Origin: Reichenbachiella carrageenanivorans
Lineage (GTDB): Bacteria; Bacteroidota; Bacteroidia; Cytophagales; Cyclobacteriaceae
Length of the DNA stretch: 64,000 nucleotides
Direction: 5' to 3'
NCBI RefSeq assembly: GCF_025639805.1
Contig: NZ_CP106735.1
Coordinates: forward strand, 3,195,501-3,259,500
A program made the position numbers and the translations under genes. The notes beneath the pieces are model-generated. The model saw only the letters and a program-made list of their open reading frames with translations, was not told the DNA's origin and searched no databases. This document shows, in pieces, positions 9,302-18,641 of this stretch (positions within the stretch are counted from its first letter, which is position 1; each line of letters begins with the position of its first letter).

Positions 9302-10006
9302 TTATTTTCCTGCTTTGCTGAGGTTGATTTGCGCAAGTTCAAATCCAGGTGCTGCATTCAGCGCTTCTAAAAACAACTCTTTAGCTTTTGGGATATCTCC
9401 ATCTTGCTGAGCCAATAGTGCCTTCAAGTTGAGTAGAGCAGCACGCATGGATACTTCTTGCTGTGTTTTGTCCAGTTTTGTGAATCTCATTTTGAGTTCG
9501 TCTATGTCGGATCGCTTGAGTAGAATATCGACAGACGTAGAAGACTCTGTGTATCGTTTGAGTTCGTATTGCATGAAAGCTACCTGATAGAGGGTGCGGC
9601 TGTCGTTGTTTTTCAGAAACAATTTTTCGTAATTGTCTAGGGCTTGATCCTTGGCTCCCAACTGATTCAATGCAATAGCACTTAACTCAAGTGCTACCTG
9701 ATTGTCGGGGTTTAATACTAGGTTTTCCTTGGTGACTAGAGCTACTGATGGCATTTGGTTCAGATTGTAGTACATCATAGCTAGCGAATCTAAAACTGCC
9801 GATTGGTTGTTGCTGTAAAAAAGTAAATTGTACAGTGCCATTCGAGCTACTGGAGGGTCATTAAACTGCATGGCTAGTTCGTAGATAGCCATGTTTTTTT
9901 GTACATCTACATCTATAAAATTCAAAGAATCTGCCGATTGGGCATTTGTCTTGTTACATTGGAGAATTCCTCCAATGACAACCAATATGTATATTATTTT
10001 TTTCAT
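9302..10006 (-). CDS. Secreted tetratricopeptide-repeat protein
   Basis: A 234-residue protein with a signal peptide (MKKIIYILVVIGG...NAQS). After it come helical TPR-like repeats: FNDPPVARMALYNLL, NPDNQVALELSAIALNQLGAKDQALDNYEKLF, and a C-terminal repeat with GDIPKAKELFLEALNAAPGFELAQINL. It is probably a periplasmic scaffold or protein-interaction module. I prefer the second ATG (10006), since MKK is a typical start; an ATG two codons upstream (10012) is possible. It lies 38 bp downstream of cca on the same strand and shares its terminator. No specific partner is visible. Confidence 0.75.
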   Translation of the reverse strand: MKKIIYILVVIGGILQCNKTNAQSADSLNFIDVDVQKNMAIYELAMQFNDPPVARMALYNLLFYSNNQSAVLDSLAMMYYNLNQMPSVALVTKENLVLNPDNQVALELSAIALNQLGAKDQALDNYEKLFLKNNDSRTLYQVAFMQYELKRYTESSTSVDILLKRSDIDELKMRFTKLDKTQQEVSMRAALLNLKALLAQQDGDIPKAKELFLEALNAAPGFELAQINLSKAGK

Positions 10007-10044
10007 AATCATTTTTTGAAAGCGTGCAAGCTAGCGACTAAAGC

Positions 10045-11454
10045 TTAATTGTCCAACCCTCTGGCAATGGCTATTTCTTGCATTAGTTTTTCTGCTTGTA
10101 CTTTGTCGTTGTCTATTTTTCCTTCGAGAATAGCTTCTCTTATTTCGTTTTTGATATCACCAACGATCCTAGAGGGAGGGAGATTGTAGCGAGCCATGAT
10201 TTCTTCACCAGAGATTGGTGGTTGAAAGTTACGTAACTGATCCCGCTCTTCGAGTTCAATCAATTTTAGTTTTACTTTTTTGAAGTTGGCTAAATAGCGT
10301 TTTACCTTCATCGGGTTTTTAGTTGTGATGTCGGCATTGCAAAGTGTCATCAAATCATCTACATCATCTCCAGCTTCAAAGAGTAGTCTTCGGATAGCAG
10401 AGTCAGTGATTTCATCCCGCACTAAAGCGATTGGGCGAAGGTGAAGGCGTACAAGTTTTTGTACATACTTCATTTTTTCATTCATGGGCAATTTCATGCG
10501 TTTGAAGATGATGGGTACCATTCGGGCACCCTTGTCTTCATGACCATGAAAAGTCCAGCCTGCTTTTTTATGAAATCTTTTGGTAGGTGGTTTGGCAATG
10601 TCGTGCAAGATAGCTGCCCACCTGAGATAGAGGTTGTCCGTGTTATCTGATATGTTGTCTAGAACCTGAAGGGTATGGTAGAAGTTGTCTTTATGAGACT
10701 TGCCTTCTCTCGTCTCTACACCATGCAGATCTACCATTTCAGGAAAAATATGGTGAAGCAGTTTGCATTGAAACAAAAGTTTGAATCCGTAGCTAGGTGT
10801 AGGAGAGAGAATGATCTTATTGAGTTCATCGATTATTCTTTCTTTTGATACGATTTTGATGCGATCTGCTTCTTTTAGAATGGCTTCGAAAGTGTCCGCT
10901 TCTATGTCGAAATTGAGTTGGCTGGCAAACCTGATTGCTCTCATCATTCGCAATGGATCGTCAGAAAAAGTAATGGCAGGGTCTAGTGGTGTGCGGATGA
11001 TCTTTTTCTTGATGTCATTTAACCCATCAAATGGGTCGATTACTTCCCCATATGCACCATCATTGAGTTTAATCGCTAGGGCATTGATGGTGAAATCTCT
11101 TCGATTTTGATCTTCTTCAAGGGTTCCATCTTCCACGATAGGCTTTCTGGAGTCTCGCTGATAGGATTCTTTTCTAGCTCCTACAAATTCTAATTCGTGA
11201 TCACCGTACTTCACCATGGCAGTGCCGAAATTCTTGAATACAGACAGGTTGTTTGTTTTTAATTCTTGGGCTACACGTTTAGCTAGCTGAATACCGCTGC
11301 CTACACAAACAAAATCTATATCTTTGGAAGGTCTATTGAGAATGATGTCGCGTACGAACCCACCAATCACGTAAGCATCAAGGTTGACTTTAGTGGCGCA
11401 CTTGGCTACCGTGGAAAAGATTTCTTCCGGTAAGAGGTGTGATTTTAAATTCAA
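10045..11454 (-). CDS. cca: CCA tRNA nucleotidyltransferase (HD domain)
   Basis: Adds or repairs the 3' CCA end of tRNAs. The N-terminal class II nucleotidyltransferase head contains [12 protein letters not shown] and the metal-binding DIDF, followed by the RRDFTINAL and [15 protein letters not shown] blocks for base selection and tRNA binding. A C-terminal HD phosphohydrolase domain ([12 protein letters not shown], then FHGHEDKGA) follows. The 469-residue length suits the HD-containing bacterial form. It is cytoplasmic and essential or nearly so in most bacteria. Start chosen at the ATG 9 residues before the conserved region. Confidence 0.93.
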   Translation of the reverse strand: MNLKSHLLPEEIFSTVAKCATKVNLDAYVIGGFVRDIILNRPSKDIDFVCVGSGIQLAKRVAQELKTNNLSVFKNFGTAMVKYGDHELEFVGARKESYQRDSRKPIVEDGTLEEDQNRRDFTINALAIKLNDGAYGEVIDPFDGLNDIKKKIIRTPLDPAITFSDDPLRMMRAIRFASQLNFDIEADTFEAILKEADRIKIVSKERIIDELNKIILSPTPSYGFKLLFQCKLLHHIFPEMVDLHGVETREGKSHKDNFYHTLQVLDNISDNTDNLYLRWAAILHDIAKPPTKRFHKKAGWTFHGHEDKGARMVPIIFKRMKLPMNEKMKYVQKLVRLHLRPIALVRDEITDSAIRRLLFEAGDDVDDLMTLCNADITTKNPMKVKRYLANFKKVKLKLIELEERDQLRNFQPPISGEEIMARYNLPPSRIVGDIKNEIREAILEGKIDNDKVQAEKLMQEIAIARGLDN

Positions 11455-11569
11455 TGAAATAAGCTTTGCTTCAAAATTAATTTTAATTTCTTAATAATGA
11501 GATAATACGATTTGTCATTGTTCAATTAATTTTGATTTCTTAAAAATTAGCCCAAATTAAACAACCATA

Positions 11570-13204
11570 ATGAGCAAATTTATTCTAGCATTCCTACTAA
11601 CCTTTACCTCTTTATTTTTATATGGCCAACAAGCCAGTCAGCCAAAACTGGTGGTAGGAGTGGTTGTAGACCAAATGAGACAAGAATACTTGTACCGGTT
11701 TGCCAACCACTTCGGAGAAGACGGGTTCAAGCGTTTGATGAATGAAGGCTTTGTATTTAAAAATGCTCACTTCAACTATGTACCTACTTATACTGGCCCA
11801 GGCCATGCTTCAGTATATACAGGTACTACTCCTCGTGTACATGGCATTATTGCTAACGACTGGTATGACAAGTACGCAAAGCAGATGAGATATTGTGTGC
11901 AGGATGATGAGGTGCAAGGGGTTGATTGTGAAGGTAAGATTGGTCGGCGTTCGCCAAAAAATCTGAAAACATCGACCATCACAGATGAGCTCCGATTGTT
12001 TTCTCAAAACAGGTCTAAAGTAATCAGCCTATCAATCAAGGATCGTAGTGCCATTCTGCCTGGTGGGCATCAGCCCAACGGCGCTTACTGGTTTGATGCC
12101 AAATCGGGTCAGTTTATTACCAGTACTTTTTATCGCGAATCATTGCCTGATTGGCTGGTGAAGTTTAATAAGAAAAAGCTAGCTGAGAAGTATATGAAAA
12201 AAGGCTGGGAAACCTACAAGCCAATAGCAGCTTATGTAGAAAGTGCCAGAGACGATCGCCCCTATGAGTCAAAAGAATTGGGAGGATTGAAGGCTGTTTT
12301 TCCTTATGACTTTAGTGAAATTGATAAATCAAAAAACAAAAATGAACTAATTAAATATACTCCTTATGGCAATCAACTCACTGTAGATTTAGCACTAGCG
12401 GCATTGACTGCCGAAGATTTAGGACGAGATGAGGTGACAGACATTTTAGCAGTTAGCTTTTCATCTACAGATTATGTAGGTCATGCATTTGGTCCTTATT
12501 CAAAGGAGGTTCAAGATACTTATATCAGATTGGATTTGGATTTGGCCAGGCTGATGAAGGCACTCGATGAGCAGGTAGGCAAAGGGCAATGGACGATGTT
12601 TTTGACCGCCGACCATGCTGTGTCTGAGATACCAGCTTATATGGCAGAAAATGGGCATGATACGGATTATGTGAATGAGACCGATTATCTGAAGATGGTC
12701 AACGAAAAGTTGATCACTACCTTTAACTCTGCGGAATTGATCGAAAATGTGAGAAATAATCAAATCTTTTTGAATAGAGAGGAGATCAAAAATAAAGGAT
12801 TAGACTTCAAAGAGGTAAAAGCAGTTTTGGCTAATTTTTTGGTGGAAATGGAAGGGATTACCGCAGCATTTGATACACAAGAGATCGCCAACTACAATGG
12901 AGATGAACGCGATATCAAACTAATGGCAGCTGGGATCAATGCTCACATGTCGGGAGATGTGATCTTTGCCCAACGAGCAGGGTGGCTAGGCGAGTGGCAT
13001 CAAAAAAATGGAGGGACTACTCATGGTTCTGGCTATAACTACGACACGCATGTACCTATGCTCTTTTATGGCTGGGGCATCAAAAATGGGAGTTCTGTCA
13101 ACTATCACTCAGTTACAGATATAGCCCCATCTGTCTCTATGTTGCTTAATATCAAGTTGCCATCAGGCTGTACTGGCCAGCCAGCAGCTGAGCTGTTCGA
13201 TTAA
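11570..13204 (+). CDS. pafA: Alkaline phosphatase PafA family protein
   Basis: A secreted phosphomonoesterase of the PafA type common in Bacteroidota, releasing phosphate from organic phosphates. The signal peptide is residues 1-20 (ending LYGQ). The metal ligand Asp34 is in VVVDQMR, and the likely nucleophile is Thr75 in PTYTGPGH. The second metal site residues lie in SSTDYVGHAFGP and LTADHAVSE, with a late His in GTTHGSGYNYDTHVP. The 544-residue length is normal. A perfect TAATTTTG promoter -7 match lies at 11527-11534, though no good -33 partner is visible. It ends by overlapping the convergent carotenoid cyclase gene by four bases. Confidence 0.9.
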   Translation: MSKFILAFLLTFTSLFLYGQQASQPKLVVGVVVDQMRQEYLYRFANHFGEDGFKRLMNEGFVFKNAHFNYVPTYTGPGHASVYTGTTPRVHGIIANDWYDKYAKQMRYCVQDDEVQGVDCEGKIGRRSPKNLKTSTITDELRLFSQNRSKVISLSIKDRSAILPGGHQPNGAYWFDAKSGQFITSTFYRESLPDWLVKFNKKKLAEKYMKKGWETYKPIAAYVESARDDRPYESKELGGLKAVFPYDFSEIDKSKNKNELIKYTPYGNQLTVDLALAALTAEDLGRDEVTDILAVSFSSTDYVGHAFGPYSKEVQDTYIRLDLDLARLMKALDEQVGKGQWTMFLTADHAVSEIPAYMAENGHDTDYVNETDYLKMVNEKLITTFNSAELIENVRNNQIFLNREEIKNKGLDFKEVKAVLANFLVEMEGITAAFDTQEIANYNGDERDIKLMAAGINAHMSGDVIFAQRAGWLGEWHQKNGGTTHGSGYNYDTHVPMLFYGWGIKNGSSVNYHSVTDIAPSVSMLLNIKLPSGCTGQPAAELFD

Positions 13205-13884
13205 TACTTGGATGATAGATAGTGGGTCAGTTTCACATTCCATAAAATCAACAGCATACCATAAAATACATCCTCAAAAGGAATAGTGCCTAGGCGGAGT
13301 CCTAGGTTTTCTTGGTCATTGTACCAGACGACTTCGTTGTCTATAAACGAACCTGTCAGAAGGCCATTGGTAATGGAGAAAGGGATCAGTAAAATGAGGT
13401 AAGTGAAGTAAAAAGGAGACAGGTCAGCTTTTAGAACCCACTGTAAATAAATCAAAGAGGCGATCAGAAGGAAAAAAGTACTGCTGGTGTAGTATCGATC
13501 ATAATAAAATAGGAATAGCCCGCCTAGGCATAAGACCAGTGAAATAGTGATCCACTGGTTGGTGATCGGCGGTAGGGGTTGGATGCCTAATACGCCGAAG
13601 CAGTGATAGGTGAAAACGCAAGCATAAGGGATGCAAACGAAAAACAAGATTTCTTCTATAGGCAAGTTGAAGATGGAGACTCCAATGAGATAATCGGGGT
13701 TGAAACCCCAAACTCCAATGTGAGTAAAATAGCTATCCCATATTAGAAAAATAAGAGCTACTATGGCCATACTAGGGAAAAAGTAGCGCCATTTCTTATC
13801 GAATCTCAGCTTGGGGTGAAAACTGAAAATGAATGGGACAAGAATCGTAAAAAAGTCGATCATTAGATAGGTATAGGCACGCAT
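13201..13884 (-). CDS. crtYcd: Lycopene beta-cyclase, fused CrtYc/CrtYd type
   Basis: An integral-membrane lycopene cyclase. It has about seven hydrophobic segments in two related halves, each with the family acidic motif: PIEEI in the first half and PFEDV in the second. Actinobacterial CrtYc and CrtYd are separate small proteins; here both repeats are in one 227-residue chain, as in many Bacteroidota. It would close the lycopene rings to give beta-carotene. It is the last gene of the operon and its ATG abuts the stop of crtZ. Its stop overlaps that of the convergent pafA. Confidence 0.82.
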   Translation of the reverse strand: MRAYTYLMIDFFTILVPFIFSFHPKLRFDKKWRYFFPSMAIVALIFLIWDSYFTHIGVWGFNPDYLIGVSIFNLPIEEILFFVCIPYACVFTYHCFGVLGIQPLPPITNQWITISLVLCLGGLFLFYYDRYYTSSTFFLLIASLIYLQWVLKADLSPFYFTYLILLIPFSITNGLLTGSFIDNEVVWYNDQENLGLRLGTIPFEDVFYGMLLILWNVKLTHYLSSKY

Positions 13885-14349
13885 CTATTTTGTTTTCTTT
13901 TGTTCGCTTAGGTACTTTTTTGGAACTACCAACATGCCAAAGCACTCACCATCTTCTTTGCCCAAATGTTTGTGATGAACTTTGTGAGCCTTTCTGATGG
14001 CTTTTAGGTAGGAGTTGTTGGACCTGGTTAGCCATTTGAAACGCTGATGTATGAATATGTCGTGGACGGTGAAGTACAGGAAGCCATAGAGTGTAATGCC
14101 CAGTCCAATCCATAAGCGAATATCATGAGCAGGGTTGTCTACCCCATAATAGATCAACACAATGCCTGGAATAGCAAAGAGTAGGAAGAAAAAGTCATTG
14201 TCTTCAAGAAACCCCTTCGAGGTTTTGATATGGTGATCTCGGTGCAAAAACCATAATAATCCATGCATGATATACTTATGGGTAAACCAAGCTACGAATT
14301 CCATAAACGCTGCTGTGGTGAGTAGTATGATGATGTTTCTTACCCACAT
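13885..14349 (-). CDS. crtZ: Beta-carotene hydroxylase
   Basis: A membrane di-iron hydroxylase of the fatty-acid-hydroxylase/CrtZ family that converts beta-carotene via cryptoxanthin to zeaxanthin. The His clusters are visible in order: HKYIMH, HRDHH, HDIFIH and HKVHH. There are hydrophobic segments at the N-terminus and at about residues 47-80. The 154-residue length is typical. The first 10 bp overlap the end of idi, implying translational coupling. No ketolase is present in the operon, so zeaxanthin is the predicted end product. Confidence 0.88.
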   Translation of the reverse strand: MWVRNIIILLTTAAFMEFVAWFTHKYIMHGLLWFLHRDHHIKTSKGFLEDNDFFFLLFAIPGIVLIYYGVDNPAHDIRLWIGLGITLYGFLYFTVHDIFIHQRFKWLTRSNNSYLKAIRKAHKVHHKHLGKEDGECFGMLVVPKKYLSEQKKTK

Positions 14350-14861
14350 GAGTTTTTGTGTTTTTCGATCACTTCTTCTACTATTTTTCTGAACCAGAAA
14401 GTGTATTGATTAGGCTGATTTTGTACGTCATGGAGCAAATCTGTGATGTTTATATACTTATAAGCCATCGCTTCTTGTTCGTTTAGTGCAGGCACTTCGT
14501 TGGCTATTCCCACAAATACATGATCTAGTTCATGCTCGATCAGCCCATTTTCAAAATCAGCTTTGTACAAAAAAGAAAACAGATGAGAAAGCTCGGTTTG
14601 CATACCCAGTTCCTCTGATAATCTACGTTTGGCAGCATTTAGGGTAACTTCGTTGGGGCGTGGGTGACTGCAGCAGGCATTGGTCCACAACCCACCAGAG
14701 TGATATTTATCTATCGCACGTTGCTGAAGGAGCATTTCTCCATCAGTATTGAATATGAAAATGGAAAATGCACGGTGAAGCTTACCTTGCTTATGAGCCG
14801 CCAATTTCTCAGATGTGCCTATCGCATTATCTTGTTCATCTACCAATACCACTTCTTCCAT
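14340..14861 (-). CDS. idi: Isopentenyl-diphosphate delta-isomerase, type I
   Basis: Interconverts IPP and DMAPP to prime isoprenoid synthesis. It is a Nudix-fold enzyme with the catalytic Cys in NACCSHPRPNE, the metal-binding HRAFSIFIFN and ELDHVFVG blocks, and the normal 173-residue length. It is cytoplasmic. Its place in the carotenoid operon supplies precursor, although no GGPP synthase gene is in the window. It starts 4 bp after the unknown 150-residue gene and overlaps crtZ by 10 bp. Confidence 0.92.
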   Translation of the reverse strand: MEEVVLVDEQDNAIGTSEKLAAHKQGKLHRAFSIFIFNTDGEMLLQQRAIDKYHSGGLWTNACCSHPRPNEVTLNAAKRRLSEELGMQTELSHLFSFLYKADFENGLIEHELDHVFVGIANEVPALNEQEAMAYKYINITDLLHDVQNQPNQYTFWFRKIVEEVIEKHKNSCG

Positions 14862-14865
14862 GTAT

Positions 14866-15318
14866 TTAGTCGTTTCTATTTTGTAAATAATTGTAAATTA
14901 ATTGATAGGTCGAAGAATCAGAGATCGACTGGATGTTTGTTGTAATGTAATCTTCGTCACTCTCTATCTGATTGCTATAACCCAAAAAAACAGGTACTCT
15001 TTCCTGCATAGATAATCGCAAATATCGTAGTTCTATATTGGTGTTGTGATAAATAATTAGACTATCCAGTGAGCTTTTTCCTTTGTTGAATTCGCTTAGT
15101 TTTTTATAGGGGTTGATTGCGTGTTTGGCTTCAAGAAAATGTATCATAATGCAATATCCTTGATTTGTAGGATGGGTTTGATTTGCATTTTCTTGACAGG
15201 TAGTTGCTAATTCGGACATGTACTTTTTGTCAGTAGCGGCCAATAGATATTGTCGCCTGAGTTTTTCTAATTCAGGCGATGAAAACCACAAGAAAATAAG
15301 TGCATAGGCTAGCGTCAT
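14866..15318 (-). CDS. Uncharacterised protein encoded within the carotenoid operon
   Basis: I do not recognise this 150-residue protein. It begins with a hydrophobic stretch (LAYALIFLWFSS) that could be a signal or single membrane anchor. The rest is a predominantly helical, charged region with two Cys (in ATTCQENAN and GYCIMIHFLEAKH). No known carotenoid-enzyme motif is present. Its ATG overlaps the crtB stop (TAATG), and idi begins 4 bp after its end, so it is translationally coupled on both sides and almost certainly co-expressed. It might assist membrane assembly of the pathway or pigment handling; that is inference from position only. Confidence 0.7.
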   Translation of the reverse strand: MTLAYALIFLWFSSPELEKLRRQYLLAATDKKYMSELATTCQENANQTHPTNQGYCIMIHFLEAKHAINPYKKLSEFNKGKSSLDSLIIYHNTNIELRYLRLSMQERVPVFLGYSNQIESDEDYITTNIQSISDSSTYQLIYNYLQNRND

Positions 15319-16154
15319 TACATGATATTCAATTTGTACCTTATTATTGAGTCGAACATCAATCCAAATTTAGAATAATTAGGAATTCGTATACGTTCGT
15401 GCATGACTTTATTTGGACTCAATTTTGAGATTTTCTTAAACAACGATCGGTAATAGATATAAGCTAGATACACGCCTAGTTTGGCGCATTTAGGTAACCT
15501 TTTGATACCTACTAGCGCTTCGTTGAAATCCGCCAAAATGCCATTTTCTATATGAGTCTTGTCGGTATCAGAAAAGGACGCTAAATCGATTTCGGGAAAG
15601 TAGCTTCGGCCTAGTACTTCATAGTCTGCTTTTAAATCACGTAAAAAATTGACTTTCTGAAAAGCAGAACCTAGTTTCATTGCAGGCTCTTTTAGGCTTT
15701 CGTAGAGTTGGGTGTCGTTGTTGGTAAATACTCGAAGGCACATCAGACCGACCACTTCAGCCGATCCCAATACATAGGTATCGAAAGAAGGAGCGTCATA
15801 TGCGGCTTTGGTCAAATCCATTTCCATACTTTTCAAAAAGGTATCTATCAGTTCCCATTCGATATTGTATTGGTTTACAGTGTCTTGAAAGGCATTGAGC
15901 ACTGGGTTGATGCTGATTTTATTATGAATAGCAGCTTGTGTGTCTTGTCGTATTTCGTCCATCATTCCTTTTTGGTCGAATCCTTCAAATGAATCTACGA
16001 TTTCGTCTGCAAGACGCACAAATCCATAAATGGCATAGATGTCATTATGAATTTTTCTATCTAGAAAATAGATGCCTAATGAAAAACTGGTGCTGTACTT
16101 TCTGGTGATTAGTTTACTTGTGGCTAGAGCCACTTCGTCATATATATGTTTCAT
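15318..16154 (-). CDS. crtB: Phytoene synthase
   Basis: Condenses two GGPP molecules into phytoene, the first committed carotenoid step. It is a trans-isoprenyl diphosphate synthase (squalene/phytoene synthase) fold with both Asp-rich motifs: RLADEIVDS and NFLRDLKAD. I set the start at the ATG at 16154 (MKHIYDEVALATSK), giving 278 residues, the family length. The frame stays open upstream, but that extension reads through the end of crtI and matches nothing expected. It overlaps crtI by 17 bp. Probably peripheral to the inner membrane. Confidence 0.92.
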   Translation of the reverse strand: MKHIYDEVALATSKLITRKYSTSFSLGIYFLDRKIHNDIYAIYGFVRLADEIVDSFEGFDQKGMMDEIRQDTQAAIHNKISINPVLNAFQDTVNQYNIEWELIDTFLKSMEMDLTKAAYDAPSFDTYVLGSAEVVGLMCLRVFTNNDTQLYESLKEPAMKLGSAFQKVNFLRDLKADYEVLGRSYFPEIDLASFSDTDKTHIENGILADFNEALVGIKRLPKCAKLGVYLAYIYYRSLFKKISKLSPNKVMHERIRIPNYSKFGLMFDSIIRYKLNIM

Positions 16155-17619
16155 AAGGGTGGTTGTTGAAATGGGATAATAGCTGTGCAGAGGCCACCTG
16201 ACCAGAAATAATAGCAGGAGGTACACCTGGGCCAGGTACAGTGAGCTGACCACAGTAAAAGAGGTTCTTGATTTTTTTGTTGCCAATTTGCGGACGCATA
16301 AATGCGGTTTGCTTTAGTGTATTGGCTAGTCCGTAGGCATTGCCTTTGTAGGAGTTGTAGTCTTTTTTAAAGTCCTTGATGCAGTAAGATTTTTTTACCA
16401 CTATCCTGTTAGCAACGCTATCTCCTGTGATAGACTCTAGTCTTTTGATAAGCAGATCATAATAGGTTTCTCTTAGCTCATTGGTGTCTTCTAGCCCAGG
16501 AGCCAATGGCATCAGTAAGAAAAGATTTTCGTCAGCTTCTGGTGCTACACTAGGATCAGTCTTTGAAGGGCAGCAAGCATAAAACAGAGGCTTTTCTGGC
16601 CATTTAGGATGAGTATAGATCTGCTCTGCATGTTGGTCGAAAGACTCATCAAAAAACAAATTGTGATGACTGAGGTTTTTTATCTTCCCTTTCACACCTA
16701 TATAAAAAATGAGTGCTGAAGGAGATAGGACTTTTTTGTCCCAATAGTCTTCAGTGTAATTTTGGTTCCCTCCGTTGAGTATGTGTCGGTCAAAATGATG
16801 ATAATCTATAGATGAGATAAGCCCATTTGTAGGAGCCCCTGCTACATCGTTAATGAGTCTGTTTTTGATGCCTATATGGTTTATCGTTTCATTAAAATGA
16901 AAATTAACCCCCAAGTCAGAGCATAGTTTGTACATGGCAGTGGCCAATTGACTAAACCCTCCCATAGGGTAAAAGGTACCTTGGGTAAAGCAGCTGTAGT
17001 TCATGAGGCTGTACAGTGAAGGCGTAGATTTGGCCGTTCCCCCAAGAAATAAGATGGGAAACTCCATGAGTGCTAGTAAGCGAGGATCTTTGAAGTACTT
17101 TCGGATATATGAATGAAAGGGTTTCCATGCACCAAGTTTGATCATCTGAGCCAAGAGAGGGATGGAGGTATATTCAAATATGGATGAAGATTTTTTATAC
17201 ACTAGGTTATTTACACCTACTTCATATTTGAGTTTAGCATCTGACAGCACTTTAGCCAATTTAGCTCCTGCACCTTTTTCTATAGATTCGAAAAGCTCAG
17301 CTTGTTTTTCTGTGTTGGCAGAAATGTCGAAATAATTATCAGGAGAAAAAAAGACTCTGAAGCCTGGGTCTAACTGCTTGAGTTCGAAATAGTCATGAAC
17401 AGATCGGTTAAATCGGTTAAAAAATCTTTCCATGACATCTGGCATCCAATACCAACTTGGCCCCATGTCGAACGTGAAGCCATTCATTTGCCATGTTCTA
17501 CACCTTCCTCCAGGATTTTCTTGGTTGTCAAAAACGTCTACAGGCACCTCATATTTGGCTAAAACAGCCGCTGCGGCTAATCCGCTCATTCCAGCTCCCA
17601 ATACTGTTGCTTTCTTCAT
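16138..17619 (-). CDS. crtI: Phytoene desaturase
   Basis: An FAD-dependent CrtI-type desaturase converting phytoene to lycopene. The N-terminal dinucleotide-binding fold has VLGAGMSGLAAA followed by NPGGRCRTW. The C-terminal signature includes FYCGQLTVPGPGVPPAIISGQ. The length of 493 residues is normal. It is the first enzyme gene of the operon, 40 bp downstream of the MerR/B12 regulator. A GTTTAAC-N14-GTTAAAC inverted repeat occupies the gap. CrtN/CrtD-type desaturases share this fold; the operon partners favour CrtI. Confidence 0.93.
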   Translation of the reverse strand: MKKATVLGAGMSGLAAAAVLAKYEVPVDVFDNQENPGGRCRTWQMNGFTFDMGPSWYWMPDVMERFFNRFNRSVHDYFELKQLDPGFRVFFSPDNYFDISANTEKQAELFESIEKGAGAKLAKVLSDAKLKYEVGVNNLVYKKSSSIFEYTSIPLLAQMIKLGAWKPFHSYIRKYFKDPRLLALMEFPILFLGGTAKSTPSLYSLMNYSCFTQGTFYPMGGFSQLATAMYKLCSDLGVNFHFNETINHIGIKNRLINDVAGAPTNGLISSIDYHHFDRHILNGGNQNYTEDYWDKKVLSPSALIFYIGVKGKIKNLSHHNLFFDESFDQHAEQIYTHPKWPEKPLFYACCPSKTDPSVAPEADENLFLLMPLAPGLEDTNELRETYYDLLIKRLESITGDSVANRIVVKKSYCIKDFKKDYNSYKGNAYGLANTLKQTAFMRPQIGNKKIKNLFYCGQLTVPGPGVPPAIISGQVASAQLLSHFNNHPYETYI

Positions 17620-17637
17620 ATTGGGAATTTAATAAAT

Positions 17638-17665
17638 GTTTAACTATAAATAAAAAAAGTTAAAC
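17638..17665. promoter_or_regulatory. Inverted repeat between merR and crtI (candidate operator)
   Basis: GTTTAAC (17638-17644) and GTTAAAC (17659-17665) are exact inverted copies with a 14-bp AT-only spacer apart from one C or G. The site spans the end of the regulator gene and lies 18 bp upstream of the crtI start, a plausible position for a repressor of the carotenoid genes. Binding by the adjacent MerR/B12 protein is inference. Confidence 0.45.
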
Positions 17666-18559
17666 AAAATTAATCTTGGGAAGAAGTGCTGATTTGCTGG
17701 TGTGAATGGTTACGTTATGCTTTTGGGCGATAGATTCTGCTTGGTCATAATAACCTGGGCTAACCAATAGATCGATAGGAATACTAAGTGTATCTAAAGT
17801 TTGCAAATAAGTATCCAACTCTTCGTTGTAGTTGCTTAGTGTTACTGAACTTATGAGTCGGCTAGGTTTGACCTGCTGAATAGATTCTAATAAATTTTCG
17901 AGAGGGACTTTAGGCCCTAGATATATAGGGGAAACGTCCAAGTTGGAAAGGAGTGCATGGGTCAGTAGTAGGGAGAGCTCATGCTCTTCCCATTGAGGCA
18001 AGAACAAAATGATTTTCTTTTCAAATGATTTGGTTTGAGGTTTTGTGTGTGAGAAAAGAATTTTCCTGAAGTTAGAAGATAGAAAATGTTCGTGAGAGAC
18101 TGTTATTTGCTCTCTTGCCCATAGGTTTCCTATTCTCTCAAGCAACGGGAAGAAGATGTCTGTAAAGGCGCATTCGAGATTTTTTTCTGCTATGATTTGA
18201 GTAGATACCTGATCAAACTTATATTGATCAAAATCGAGTGAAATGGTGATTAACTCATGGATATAATGATTCGCTTTTTCATTCCATTCTAAGCCATTCT
18301 TGAATTGTTCTAGTGCTTGATTAAGTTCGGATTTGCTCATCAAACTCAGCTGAGATATTTTGTAGTTTTGTTTTAATAATGAGCTGATGTTTAATATTTT
18401 CTTTAGGTCTTTGTCTGTATAGTACCGAATATTGGTTGGTGTTCGCTTTGGAATTACGAGTTGATATCTTTTTTCCCAAATTCTGATGGTGTGAGCTTTG
18501 ATTCCAGAAAGTTTTTCAAGTTCCTTGATGGAGTAGGTCTTGATCGCTTTGTTAGACAT
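17660..18559 (-). CDS. MerR-family regulator with cobalamin-binding domain (CarH/LitR-like)
   Basis: A 299-residue transcription factor. The N-terminal MerR winged helix (residues 8-75) has YSIKELEKLSGIKAHTIRIWEKRY. A helical B12-cap domain follows (about 90-170), with the W-x9-EH motif (W147, E157-H158) that contacts the upper face of adenosylcobalamin in CarH. A Rossmann-like B12-binding domain spans about 180-295. The base-off signature D/E-x-H-x-x-G is present as E191-x-H193-x-x-S196: the cobalt-ligating His is kept but the Gly is Ser. Known relatives repress carotenoid genes in the dark and are released by light. Its place directly upstream of crtI fits that role; cobalamin binding here is inferred. 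Confidence 0.82.
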   Translation of the reverse strand: MSNKAIKTYSIKELEKLSGIKAHTIRIWEKRYQLVIPKRTPTNIRYYTDKDLKKILNISSLLKQNYKISQLSLMSKSELNQALEQFKNGLEWNEKANHYIHELITISLDFDQYKFDQVSTQIIAEKNLECAFTDIFFPLLERIGNLWAREQITVSHEHFLSSNFRKILFSHTKPQTKSFEKKIILFLPQWEEHELSLLLTHALLSNLDVSPIYLGPKVPLENLLESIQQVKPSRLISSVTLSNYNEELDTYLQTLDTLSIPIDLLVSPGYYDQAESIAQKHNVTIHTSKSALLPKINFV

Positions 18560-18641
18560 ACATTCGAATAAATCGTGATGAGATCATAGTTTTTTAGCGT
18601 CCGTAATTTACAAAATATAATTCACCATAGCTTCAAAACAA

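Noticed and set aside
16155..16286. 44-residue N-terminal extension of crtB
   Set aside because: It reads through the C-terminal codons of crtI in another frame and does not look like phytoene synthase; the ATG at 16154 gives the family length.
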